64,000 nucleotides of DNA from Kitasatospora sp. MMS16-BH015 (lineage in GTDB: Bacteria > Actinomycetota > Actinomycetes > Streptomycetales > Streptomycetaceae). The stretch spans positions 4,526,001 to 4,590,000 of the forward strand of contig NZ_CP025394.1 of the NCBI RefSeq assembly GCF_002943525.1, given 5' to 3'. The notes under the pieces are model-generated. The model searched no databases. It was given only the letters and a program-made list of their open reading frames with translations, and had not been told where the DNA came from. Below, one piece after another: positions 14,423 to 22,270 of this stretch (position 1 is the first letter of the stretch; every line of letters begins with the position of its first letter). The position numbers and the translations under genes are program-made.

Positions 14423-16801
14423 TCAGTGCTGCAAGGTCAGGACGCCCGGCCGGTACGGCAGTTGGTCGTAGGGGCCGGTGGCCGTGGGGGACTTGCCCTG
14501 GTAGAGGAACTGCAGGTTGCAGGGGTCGATGGTCATGGTCTGGTCGGGGTTGTTGCGGACCAGGTCGCCGTGGCTGATGTCGTTGGTCCAGGTGGCGCCG
14601 CTGTTGGCCTTGCCGGCGAAGGGGTTGGCCTCGGTGGCGGCCTGCGGGGTCCAGGAGCCGTTCAGGCTGGTGGCGGTGAAGGAGCGGAAGTAGCGGTTCT
14701 CGTTCGCTCCGCGGGCTTCGACGATCATGAGGTACTGGTTCTGGCCCTGGACCTTGTAGACCTGCGGGGCCTCGAAGAGGTTCTTCACCGAGTCGCTCAT
14801 GACCGTGGTGTACGAGGAGCCGAAGTTGCCCGGGAAGTTCCCGATCGGCATGCTCGCCCGGTAGATGCTGCCGTTGTCACCGGCGAAGAACAGGTACATG
14901 TTCTGGCCGTCGGCGATCAGGGTCTGGTCGATCGGCGCGGCACCGCCCGGGAGGCCGCCGGTGAACAGCGGCTGCGGGGCGGACCAGCCGTTGGGGTTGG
15001 TCGGGTCGCTGGAGGTGCGGTAGATGAACGGCCACTGGCCCCACTGGTAGGCGAGCACCCAGATGTTCTTGGGCGCGAAGTAGAACAGCGTGGGGGCCAC
15101 CGCGGCCTGCGGCAGGCCGGTCTGGCGGGCCGAGGCCATGTCCGACCAGTTGGTGAACGGGCTGAACATCATCGAGCCGTACGAGGAGCCGTTCACGTCC
15201 GAGGCGTAGACCAGGTGCTTGCCGTTGTAGACCACGTCGGTGAAGTCCTTCACCGACTTCCAGCCGTTGGCGGGCTGGGCCAGCGCACCGGTCGAGGACC
15301 ACCGGTAGGTCGACGGGAGGGCGCAGTTGCCGCCCGTCGGCGCGGGCGTCGGGGTCGACGTCGCGGCGAGGCCGGTCCACTTCTGGTTGCTGCCGCCGGA
15401 CCAGCAGGCGTACAGCTGGATCTTGGTGCTGTTGGCGGTGCCCGCGCCGACGGCGTCGAGGCAGAGCCCGGACTGGACACCGGCGATCGAGCCGTCGGCG
15501 TTGGCGTTCCACTGCTGGTCGGCGCCGCCGTTGCAGTCGTCGATGACCACCGGCGTGCCGTTGCCGGTGCCCTTGGCGGCCAGGCACTTGGTGCCGTAGA
15601 CCATCAGCTGCTTGCCGGCGGTGTACGTCCAGCGCTGGTTGGCCTGCCCGTGGCAGTCCCAGAGCTGTGCCTGGGTGCCGTTGGCGGTGGTGGCGCCGTT
15701 GATGTCGATGCAACGGCCGGAGGGGACGCCCTTGATCACCCCGCCGCCGGATCCGCCGCTCGTCCCGCCCGTTCCGGTACCGGCGGCGGCCTTGAGGGCG
15801 TTCATGACGGTGGTGTAGGCGGGCTTGGGGTTGCCGTTGCGGTCGAACAGCAGGGGGTCCTCGCCGCCGCGCCAGGAGTCGCTGTCGCGGATGCCCCACA
15901 CCGTGATGCCGGTGCAGCGGGCGACGGCGAGACAGGCGCCGACCGCGTTGGCGTAGTTGGTGGGCGAGGCCTGGGCGATGTCGAGCTCGGTGAGCTGGAC
16001 GTCCACGCCGAGGGCGGCGAAGTTGGCCAGGGTGGTCTGGAAGCTCGACGGCGGGCCGCCGGTGCCGAAGTGGCTCTGGAAGCCGACGCAGTCGATGGGC
16101 ACGCCACGGGACTTGAAGTCCTTGACCATGCGGTAGACGCCCTGGGTCTTGGCGTCGGACCAGTTCTCGATGTTGTAGTCGTTGTAGCAGAGCTTGGCCG
16201 AGGCATCGACGCCCCGGGCGGTGCGGAAGGCCTGCTCGATGAAGCCGTCGCCCAGCAGGTTCTGGAAGACCGAGCCGCGGTGCCGGCCGCTGCCGTCGTC
16301 GGCGAAGGCCTCGTTGACCACGTCCCAGGCGTAGATCTTGCCCTTGTAGTGGGACATCTCCTGGGTGATGTGGTTGTCCATCACGCCGCGCAGCGTGTTC
16401 GCGTCGCCGATCGAGCTGACCCAGGAGGGCAGTTGGGAGTGCCAGACCAGGGTGTGGCCGCGCATCCGCTGGCCGTGGGCGGTGGCGTGCGCCACGATCT
16501 GGTCGCCGCCCCCGAAGGTGAAGTTGCCGCGGGACGGCTCGGTGGCGTCCCACTTCATCTCGTTCTCCGGGGTGATCATGGTGAACTCCCGGTCGGCGAT
16601 GCCGGCGTACGTCGAGTCACCGAGCCGGCCGGCGGCCAAGGCGGTGCCGAAGTACCGGCCGGAGGGGGCCGCCTGCGTACCCAGGGCGGCGGCTCCGGCG
16701 AAGTCGGGGAGGAGCGCCACGGCACCGGCCACCAGGGCCGCGGCCGAGGTTCCGATCGCCACGACCCGGCGACGCCGGCTGAGCCGGTGCAGACCCTTCA
16801 T
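14423..16801 (-). CDS. Secreted bifunctional xylanase/arabinofuranosidase (GH10-CBM13-GH62)
   Basis: 792 residues from ATG 16801 with GGGGGAG upstream. An Arg-rich signal peptide ends near ALLPDFAGAAA. GH10 domain (about 40-335): MITPENEMKWDATEP, acid/base Glu 164 in WDVVNEAF, nucleophile Glu 272 in VQLTELDIA, and WGIRDSDSWR. CBM13 (about 355-477) has three QxW-type repeats, then an STPTPAPTGG linker. GH62 domain (about 492-792): YRWSSTGALAQP, VKDFTDVVYNGKHLVYAS, and FEAPQVYKVQGQNQYLMIVEA. The single chain should cut the xylan backbone and remove arabinose side groups. A gene for an AbfB-bearing sigma factor lies upstream on the same strand, separated by a terminator. Confidence 0.93.
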   Translation of the reverse strand: MKGLHRLSRRRRVVAIGTSAAALVAGAVALLPDFAGAAALGTQAAPSGRYFGTALAAGRLGDSTYAGIADREFTMITPENEMKWDATEPSRGNFTFGGGDQIVAHATAHGQRMRGHTLVWHSQLPSWVSSIGDANTLRGVMDNHITQEMSHYKGKIYAWDVVNEAFADDGSGRHRGSVFQNLLGDGFIEQAFRTARGVDASAKLCYNDYNIENWSDAKTQGVYRMVKDFKSRGVPIDCVGFQSHFGTGGPPSSFQTTLANFAALGVDVQLTELDIAQASPTNYANAVGACLAVARCTGITVWGIRDSDSWRGGEDPLLFDRNGNPKPAYTTVMNALKAAAGTGTGGTSGGSGGGVIKGVPSGRCIDINGATTANGTQAQLWDCHGQANQRWTYTAGKQLMVYGTKCLAAKGTGNGTPVVIDDCNGGADQQWNANADGSIAGVQSGLCLDAVGAGTANSTKIQLYACWSGGSNQKWTGLAATSTPTPAPTGGNCALPSTYRWSSTGALAQPANGWKSVKDFTDVVYNGKHLVYASDVNGSSYGSMMFSPFTNWSDMASARQTGLPQAAVAPTLFYFAPKNIWVLAYQWGQWPFIYRTSSDPTNPNGWSAPQPLFTGGLPGGAAPIDQTLIADGQNMYLFFAGDNGSIYRASMPIGNFPGNFGSSYTTVMSDSVKNLFEAPQVYKVQGQNQYLMIVEARGANENRYFRSFTATSLNGSWTPQAATEANPFAGKANSGATWTNDISHGDLVRNNPDQTMTIDPCNLQFLYQGKSPTATGPYDQLPYRPGVLTLQH

Positions 16802-17012
16802 GACTCCCCCCGCGGGCTGCGGGCCGCCACGGGCCTCGCGATCGTGCCTGCCTCGGCCGGGGGTTCGTGGGTGTGTCGCATCATTGGAGCGGCTTTCTTC
16901 CGGGGATACCTCATCGGGGAAGTCGGGGCACCTCCCGGGCCGGCCCGTCATCCCGGGCGGCGGGAGGAGCACCCCACACCTGGGAGGCCCCCGAACGCAC
17001 GGCTCCGTAACG

Positions 17013-17043
17013 AAAAAAGGCGGGCGATCCGGCAGATCGCCCG
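17013..17043 (-). terminator. Rho-independent terminator of the sigma-factor gene
   Basis: On the minus strand the perfect 9-bp stem (17021-17029 with 17035-17043, 5-base loop) is followed by a run of six T (complement of 17013-17018). It lies 58 bases after the sigma gene stop and about 210 bases before the xylanase start, so the two genes are separate transcripts and the xylanase promoter should lie at 16802-17012. Confidence 0.85.
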
Positions 17044-17101
17044 GTGATGCATCTCGCAGCCGGAAAGCGTTACGCCTGGCCCCGCGGCCTGGTCGCCCCG
17101 G

Positions 17102-18727
17102 TCAGGCCCAGGCTCCGCGCACGAGGAAGGAGGCCTGGCCGGCGAAGGTCCGAGTGCCGTCGGAGCCGTCGAGCCAGATGCCGCCGTCGCGGGAGCGGAT
17201 GACCGATCCGGGGTAGTTGTGCGCGTGCAGGGTCACCGACCCGGCGACCGCCCCGGGGAGCGGACAGAAGGTGGCGTCCTCACGGAACAGCTCGCTGCCG
17301 TCGTCGGCGCTCAGCCGCAGCCGCAGGTCACGATGGCGCAGGTAGCGGCCGTCGGCGGCGCGGAAGGTGACGCACCGCGGGTCGGCCAGGCCCCCGACGA
17401 CCGTGAAGGTGGCCCGCTGCCGCGTCTGCGCACTGCTGGACGCGCCGACTCGGCCGAGCGTCGCGAAGTCATCGCCGGCATACGTGAGGTACAGGGCGGG
17501 ATCGGCCACGGACTCCAGCGACTGCGGGCCCGGCGGCACCACGGCTGCGACGGCGGACGGACTCACCTGGGACGGCCGGGCCGACGTACCGTCGGCCGAC
17601 GTACTGTCCGCCGACGGGGTGCCGGTGCCGGCCGGCGTGGTGGCGGACGGGATGGTGGCGGTCGGCGTGGTCGTCGGCGTGGGGTCGCCGGCCGTGGGCG
17701 CGGCGGTGGCGCCGGGCACCCGGGGCGCCGGCTCGGGCCAGACCGCGTAGGTGGCGGCGGCCCCGGTGACGAGCACCGCGCCGGTGGCGAGCGCCACCAG
17801 CGGATGGGCGGTCGCCGCGGAGAGCTTGGCGACCAGGGAGCCGTGCAGACCGCCTCCCCCGGTCGCCGTGCCGACGGCGACCTGCGCCGTGGTCAGCCCG
17901 GTGGCGCCGAGGGCGGCCCCCGACAGCAGGCCCTTGGCGGCCAGCGCGGCGACGAGCCCGGCCGGGACCGCCAGCGGCGCGACCCGCAGGAGCAGCAGTT
18001 CGGCCGGAATCCGTTCGGCCGTCGTGGGCGCGCAGACCGGGCAGTCGCGGGTGTGCCGAGCGATCCGCTTGCGCCACACCGACGCGGGGCGCCCGTCCCA
18101 GCCGACGAGTACCTGGTCCAGCCGCTGACAGCGAGGGTCGGCGCCCAGCGCGACGACGATCGTCCGGCTCAGGTCCAGCTGCTCGCGCATGCGTTGCAGG
18201 CGCACTCCGACGTGGGCGGCCGTGAGGCCCGTCGCGGCGGCGAGGTCGGCACGGCTCAGCGAGCCGGCCCCTTCCTGCCACCACAGCGAGAGCAGCACCC
18301 GATGGTCCGGATCGAGCCACCGGCCGGCTTCGACGACCTGGCGGCGCTGGTCCGAGACCTGCAGCCGCAGGATCGTCATGTCCTCGGACTCGCCGCCGGT
18401 GTCGGGTATCCGGTGCGCCTCGTCGATGACCGCCGTCCGGTCGGCGAAGACGCGTTGCCGGTGCCGGTGGGTGCTGATCTGGCGGAGCGTGATCGACACC
18501 AGCCAGGACCGGAAGCTCTCCGGGGTCCGCAGGCCGGGCAGGTCGCGCACCACGCGCAGCAGGGTCTCCTGGACGACGTCGTCGACGTCGGCATGCCCGC
18601 TCAGTGCTCGTCCGACGATGTTGTAGAGCAACGGCAGGTACGCGGCGATCAGCTCCTCGCGCGCCCGATCGTCGCCGGCCTGCGCCGCTACCACCAGCCC
18701 CGCGTGGTCTGCATCCATGAGCCGCAT
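17102..18727 (-). CDS. ECF-type sigma factor fused to zinc-finger-like segment, membrane helices and extracellular AbfB (CBM42-like) domain
   Basis: 541 residues from ATG 18727, with AAGGAGG at good spacing. Residues about 28-95 are sigma region 2 (LLYNIVGRALSGHADVDDVV, QETLLRVVRDL). Residues about 140-190 are region 4 (DLAAATGLTAAHVGVRLQRM). C200, H225, C229 and C232 (in RIARHTRDCPVC) resemble the zinc-binding anti-sigma pattern. Hydrophobic helices lie at about 249-268 and 309-330. A Thr/Pro/Ser linker leads to an external domain (about 402-541) with SVADPALYLTYAG, VTFRAADGRYLRHRDLRLR and ATFCPLPGA, typical of the arabinose-binding AbfB fold. I infer a membrane-held sigma factor that senses arabinoxylan outside and activates hemicellulase genes. 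Confidence 0.85.
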   Translation of the reverse strand: MRLMDADHAGLVVAAQAGDDRAREELIAAYLPLLYNIVGRALSGHADVDDVVQETLLRVVRDLPGLRTPESFRSWLVSITLRQISTHRHRQRVFADRTAVIDEAHRIPDTGGESEDMTILRLQVSDQRRQVVEAGRWLDPDHRVLLSLWWQEGAGSLSRADLAAATGLTAAHVGVRLQRMREQLDLSRTIVVALGADPRCQRLDQVLVGWDGRPASVWRKRIARHTRDCPVCAPTTAERIPAELLLLRVAPLAVPAGLVAALAAKGLLSGAALGATGLTTAQVAVGTATGGGGLHGSLVAKLSAATAHPLVALATGAVLVTGAAATYAVWPEPAPRVPGATAAPTAGDPTPTTTPTATIPSATTPAGTGTPSADSTSADGTSARPSQVSPSAVAAVVPPGPQSLESVADPALYLTYAGDDFATLGRVGASSSAQTRQRATFTVVGGLADPRCVTFRAADGRYLRHRDLRLRLSADDGSELFREDATFCPLPGAVAGSVTLHAHNYPGSVIRSRDGGIWLDGSDGTRTFAGQASFLVRGAWA

Positions 18728-18785
18728 CCCCACCTCCTTCGAGCCTCCTTCGAGCGGGCGATCCGCCGAACACGGCGCACCTTAG

Positions 18786-18799
18786 CGAAAAAATTTTCG
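18786..18799. promoter_or_regulatory. AT-rich palindrome between divergent genes
   Basis: CGAAAA-AA-TTTTCG (arms of 6 bp, centre AA) stands in the 165-base divergent gap between the sigma gene and the RICIN gene. Its form resembles the CGAA...TTCG operators reported for xylan regulators in Streptomyces, but the protein that binds it is unknown. Confidence 0.35.
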
Positions 18800-18892
18800 G
18801 GGGCGGGGCAACCTCTTCGGCGTCGGTGACCACCAGATGTCGTCCCGGCCGGGAGGTCCGGTCAGAGGCAGCGGCTGAAAGAGAGCACCGAC

Positions 18893-20686
18893 GTGTCCCC
18901 TCGCCCACCCACGCCGTCGCAGGCGTCCCCCGCCGGCGGCCGCGCCCGCCGTGGTCGCCCGTCGTTCCGCTCGGTCCTGACCGGTCAGCGGCAGGCGCAC
19001 CGTCGCCGTCGGCTGTACCAGCGTCGGGGCTTCTGGGCGGCCGTCGGCCTTGCCGTCGTGGGCGGCTCCGTGGTCGTGGTCAACTCGGCCTCGGCGGGCA
19101 CCACCGTGGACACCGGCTCCTGGTACCTGCTGGTCAACCGCAGCACCGGCCAGGTGCTGGACGACTACGGCTACGCCTCGAACGACGGCGCGTCGGTGGT
19201 GCAGTGGAGCAGGACCGGTGCGGCCAACCAGCAGTGGAAGTTCGTCGACTCGGGTGGCGGCAACTACCGGCTGCAGAACCGGAACTCCGGGAAGGTGCTC
19301 GACGACTACAACTGGTCGAAGGCCGAAGGCGCCGAGCTGGTGCAGTGGCACGACCTGAACGGCGCCAACCAGCAGTTCCACGTGGAGAAGTCCTCGGACG
19401 GCTACGTGCGTCTGATCAACCGTCACAACGGCAAGGCCGTCGAGGTCCCGCTCGGCTCCAAGGCCGACGGGGGCAGGATCGCCCAGTACCACGACTGGAA
19501 CGGCGCCAACCAGCAGTGGCAGCTCGTCCCGGCCGGGAGCACCGGCAGCACCGGCAGCACCGGCACGCCCACGCCGTCCGTCCCGACCACCACGCCGGGC
19601 GGCGGCTCGGCGAAGAGCTTCATGGGCAGCAACACGGTGCTCATCGGCGGCTCGATGTCCGACGCCTCGGCGAACGCCGCGCCCTTCGACGTGCGGTACG
19701 CCTACATCCACAGCCGGCCCGCGCCCTCGTCGGACGCCTACACGGCCCCGCGCTGCAAGTCCGAGTGGTCGGGCTGGTGGGGCTGCTGGACCGGTGACAC
19801 CACGGCGCCCGGCACCCAGCTGGCCGTGAACAACGACCGTGCGGCCAAGGCCACGTACCAGGGCAGGCCGCGCCCGCAGAAGTACCTCTTCACCTGGTAC
19901 TCGCTGCGCGACCTCGGGGACATGGCGGGCCAGGGCGACGGCCCCGGCGAGGTCCAGGCCATCAACCGGGCCGACCTGCTCACCAAGTACCTGAACGACT
20001 ACCGCTTCTTCCTCCAGAAGATCGGCACCTCGCAGGACATGATCGATCTCGAACCCGACTTCTGGGGCTACGTCCGCTCCCTCGGCAACCCGCACCAGGT
20101 CGCCGCGCAGGTCAGGGCGGCGAACCCGACGGACTGCGGATCGCAGGAGAACAGCGCCGTCGGCCTGGCCCAGTGCCTGATCTCGATGGCGCACAAGTAC
20201 GCCCCGAACACCGGCGCGGGAATGCACCTGTCCTGCTTCGACTGGGAGCAGAACACGCCGCAGTGCGTCAAGGACTACGCGGCCCTCGGGGCGTCGAGCG
20301 CCGACTTCCTGGTCACCGACGTGTCGGACCGCGACGCGGGCTGGTACGCGCAGCCGGCCCACGGCAGCCTCGACAAGTTCTGGAACGACCAGAAGGCCGC
20401 CGCCCAACTGTCGTTCTACAAGACGATGGCCGAGTCGGTGGGCAAGCCGGTGGTCCTGTGGCAGGTCCCCGTGGGCGACATGGCGCAGAACAACACCCTC
20501 AACCACTACAAGGACGACAAGGTGGACTGGTTCTTCGCGCACATGGACCAGGTGGCGAACGCGCACATCGCGGGCCTGCTGTTCGGCGCGGGTCAGCAGG
20601 AGCAGACCACGCCCGAGACCGACGGCGGGAATCTGATCAACAAGACGATCGCCTACCACAACTCCGGTGGCACGGCGCTCAAGTAG
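18893..20686 (+). CDS. Secreted RICIN-type lectin protein with C-terminal uncharacterised (TIM-barrel-like) domain
   Basis: 597 residues from GTG 18893, with GAAAGAGAG upstream. An Arg-rich n-region and a hydrophobic helix (VGLAVVGGSVVVVNSASAG, about 45-65) form an export signal. Residues about 68-215 are a RICIN/CBM13-like lectin with three ANQQW/ANQQF repeats, very similar in layout to the N-terminus of the xyloglucanase at 11725. After a Gly/Ser/Thr/Pro linker a domain of about 370 residues follows, with YLFTWYSLRDLGDMAGQGDG, QDMIDLEPDFWGYV, AGMHLSCFDWEQ and VVLWQVPVGDM. Acidic residues at strand ends suggest a glycoside-hydrolase-like barrel (Glu in DLEPDFW). I do not recognise a named GH family. 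It is divergent from the sigma gene, so it may be a target of that sigma factor. Confidence 0.7.
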   Translation: MSPRPPTPSQASPAGGRARRGRPSFRSVLTGQRQAHRRRRLYQRRGFWAAVGLAVVGGSVVVVNSASAGTTVDTGSWYLLVNRSTGQVLDDYGYASNDGASVVQWSRTGAANQQWKFVDSGGGNYRLQNRNSGKVLDDYNWSKAEGAELVQWHDLNGANQQFHVEKSSDGYVRLINRHNGKAVEVPLGSKADGGRIAQYHDWNGANQQWQLVPAGSTGSTGSTGTPTPSVPTTTPGGGSAKSFMGSNTVLIGGSMSDASANAAPFDVRYAYIHSRPAPSSDAYTAPRCKSEWSGWWGCWTGDTTAPGTQLAVNNDRAAKATYQGRPRPQKYLFTWYSLRDLGDMAGQGDGPGEVQAINRADLLTKYLNDYRFFLQKIGTSQDMIDLEPDFWGYVRSLGNPHQVAAQVRAANPTDCGSQENSAVGLAQCLISMAHKYAPNTGAGMHLSCFDWEQNTPQCVKDYAALGASSADFLVTDVSDRDAGWYAQPAHGSLDKFWNDQKAAAQLSFYKTMAESVGKPVVLWQVPVGDMAQNNTLNHYKDDKVDWFFAHMDQVANAHIAGLLFGAGQQEQTTPETDGGNLINKTIAYHNSGGTALK

Positions 20687-20692
20687 CCGCTC

Positions 20693-20728
20693 GGCGGGGC
20701 GCCGGCGGAACGCCGCCGGCGCCCCGCC
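20693..20728 (+). terminator. 16-bp perfect hairpin terminator
   Basis: GGCGGGGCGCCGGCGG at 20693-20708 pairs fully with 20713-20728 across a 4-base loop. It starts 6 bases after the stop of the RICIN gene. Confidence 0.85.
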
Positions 20729-20747
20729 CGGCTGTCGGTGATCCGGA

Positions 20748-20808
20748 CGTGGCCCTGCCTCTCGAGGATCTCGCCCGAGGGGGCGCTCCCCGGCGAGGCA
20801 GGGCCACG
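20748..20808. repeat. 14-bp inverted repeat with 33-base spacer
   Basis: CGTGGCCCTGCCTC at 20748-20761 matches the reverse complement of 20795-20808. The spacer holds a nested CTCG...CGAG pair, so the RNA could form one long hairpin. It lies between the RICIN gene terminator and the toxin-antitoxin operon. Confidence 0.55.
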
Positions 20809-20881
20809 GAGGACGGAGAAGCGGTGCTCAGGCGGATCCGAGGCGTCCCAGCGGCTGGCTGCATTCTGCAGATTCTGGATC

Positions 20882-20895
20882 TAAAATGCATGCAT
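20882..20895 (+). promoter_or_regulatory. Candidate promoter/operator of the vapBC operon
   Basis: TAAAAT at 20882-20887 resembles a -10 box 6 bases before the ATG, which would make a leaderless or nearly leaderless transcript. The perfect palindrome ATGCATGCAT (20886-20895) overlaps both the -10 box and the start codon and could be the antitoxin operator. Confidence 0.4.
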
Positions 20896-21124
20896 GACAG
20901 CTCTCACCATCCGTGACGTGCCGGAAGATCAGATCCAGACCCTGAAGGTTCGCGCGGCTCAGGCCGGCAAGTCGCTCCAGGCCTTCATGCAGGACCTCAT
21001 TGCCAGGGAGGCGTCGAGGCCCACGATGGCGGAGATGATGGAGAGGTTGAATCGGGAGACCACTGCCGATGTCACTACCTCTGACGTGCTTGCCGCCCTC
21101 GACCAGGGGCGAGTGGGGCGTTGA
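20894..21124 (+). CDS. vapB: Ribbon-helix-helix antitoxin (FitA/VapB type)
   Basis: 76 residues from ATG 20894. The N-terminus MTALTIRDVPEDQIQTLKVR followed by AAQAGKSLQAFMQDLIAREA is a classic FitA-like ribbon-helix-helix DNA-binding fold, and the rest (MAEMMERLNRETTADVTTSD) is the extended toxin-binding tail. It should bind its own promoter and neutralise the PIN toxin encoded next, with which it overlaps by four bases (TTGA). No ribosome site is visible, which agrees with a leaderless transcript. Confidence 0.85.
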   Translation: MTALTIRDVPEDQIQTLKVRAAQAGKSLQAFMQDLIAREASRPTMAEMMERLNRETTADVTTSDVLAALDQGRVGR

Positions 21125-21528
21125 TCGTCATTGACTGCTCCGCTCTCGTTCTCGCCCTCACGGCCAGCGGCCTTGACGGCCAGCGCGTCCGTGGTCGGCT
21201 TGCCGAGGCTGGGGACGTGTATGCGCCGACCCTCCTGGACTACGAGATCCAGTCGGCGCTCCTCGGCATGCAACGGGGCGGGAAGCTGACCGAGAAGGAG
21301 GTGGACCGGGCGGTTGCCGCATACCGGATGCTGCCCATCGCCAAGCGGGAGACGCTGCCTTTCTGGGACCGGGTGAGGAAGCTGCACGCCAACCTCAGCG
21401 CGTATGACGCCCAGTACGTCGCGCTGGCCGAAGCCCTGGGCGTCCCGCTGATCACCAGCCACGCGCGGATCGGGCGGAGCGGTGCGGCGAGGTGCGACAT
21501 CGAGGTCTTCTCCTCGGGGGCCCCGTAG
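21121..21528 (+). CDS. vapC: PIN-domain toxin, VapC type
   Basis: 135 residues from TTG 21121, translationally coupled to the antitoxin. Acidic active-site residues: Asp 5 in MIVIDCSA, Glu 42 in LLDYEIQSAL, Asp 96 in LSAYDAQYVALAE. VapC proteins are Mg-dependent ribonucleases that cut tRNA or rRNA when free of antitoxin. The position where many family members have a fourth acidic residue (T-A-D) reads ITSHARIG, with His 114 in place of Asp. Activity may be altered or may rely on three acids. The gene is intact, and the GNAT gene converges on it. Confidence 0.85.
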   Translation: MIVIDCSALVLALTASGLDGQRVRGRLAEAGDVYAPTLLDYEIQSALLGMQRGGKLTEKEVDRAVAAYRMLPIAKRETLPFWDRVRKLHANLSAYDAQYVALAEALGVPLITSHARIGRSGAARCDIEVFSSGAP

Positions 21529-21550
21529 CCGGGCCCCTCCGGTGGCGGTT

Positions 21551-22228
21551 CTAAGGCTTGGCCCGGCTCGGGGCCTCGGGGCTTGCGTCCGGGTCGTACC
21601 AGAGGCTGGCCATGGCGGAGCGGGTGGTCCAGCCGAGGGTGGTGTAGAGCGCCCGGCCGTCCGGGGTGCCGACCAGGATGCCGGTCTCGGCGCCTGCCGT
21701 GTGGGCCGTGTGCTGGAGGGTGCGCATCACCAAGGCGCCGAGACCCCGGCGGCGGTGCGCGGGGTGGGTCTCGATCTGGTCGAAGACGGCGCTGCGGCCG
21801 GTCGGGGCGACCTGGCCGCGGGCGGCGAACTCCCCTGCGGCGGTGCGGACCAGCACCCGCGTGACCCCACCCCGCGTCCAGTCGGTCAGTTGGTAGCCGC
21901 TCGGCACGGCCGGCTGTTCGGAGGCCAGTGGCACGGTCATCAGGTACCCGGGCTGGTCGAACCGCCAGCCCGCGCCGAGCCACGGTCGTACCGTCTCGTC
22001 CGGGGCGAACAGCTTCAGCCAGGTGCCGGGCGCACGCGTGGCCGCCGCGATCCGGCGCACCTCGGCTTCCTCGGGGGTCGGCAGCACGTGCCGTGACACC
22101 TGTGCCCGCTGCCCCACGTCGACCGTCCACCCCCACGGCCGCGTCACCGGATCGGCGGCCCCGCGTGAGACCACCCATCCGTCGATCCAGGCCCGGACGA
22201 GCCCGCCGATCGTGCCGTCGTCCTGCAC
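21551..22228 (-). CDS. GNAT-family N-acetyltransferase
   Basis: 225 residues if started at GTG 22228, which has AAAGGGGGC upstream. GTG 22270 is an in-frame longer alternative without a good site. The C-terminal half carries the GNAT acetyl-CoA motif A (VFDQIETHPAHRRRGLGALV then MRTLQHTA), followed by LVGTPDGRALYTTLGWTTRS, the usual motif B. The N-terminal half (LVRAWIDGWVVSRGAADPVT) resembles the degenerate first domain of two-domain GNAT proteins. The substrate cannot be predicted. It is cytoplasmic and stands alone, converging on the toxin gene. Confidence 0.85.
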   Translation of the reverse strand: MQDDGTIGGLVRAWIDGWVVSRGAADPVTRPWGWTVDVGQRAQVSRHVLPTPEEAEVRRIAAATRAPGTWLKLFAPDETVRPWLGAGWRFDQPGYLMTVPLASEQPAVPSGYQLTDWTRGGVTRVLVRTAAGEFAARGQVAPTGRSAVFDQIETHPAHRRRGLGALVMRTLQHTAHTAGAETGILVGTPDGRALYTTLGWTTRSAMASLWYDPDASPEAPSRAKP

Positions 22229-22270
22229 CGCTGCCCCCTTTGAGTAAGAGATCAACTGCCAGTGTGCCAC

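Noticed and set aside
14279..17047. 922-codon plus-strand frame opposite the xylanase gene
   Set aside because: It contains no motifs and begins inside the xyloglucanase 3' end. The minus strand encodes the catalytic GH10 and GH62 motifs.
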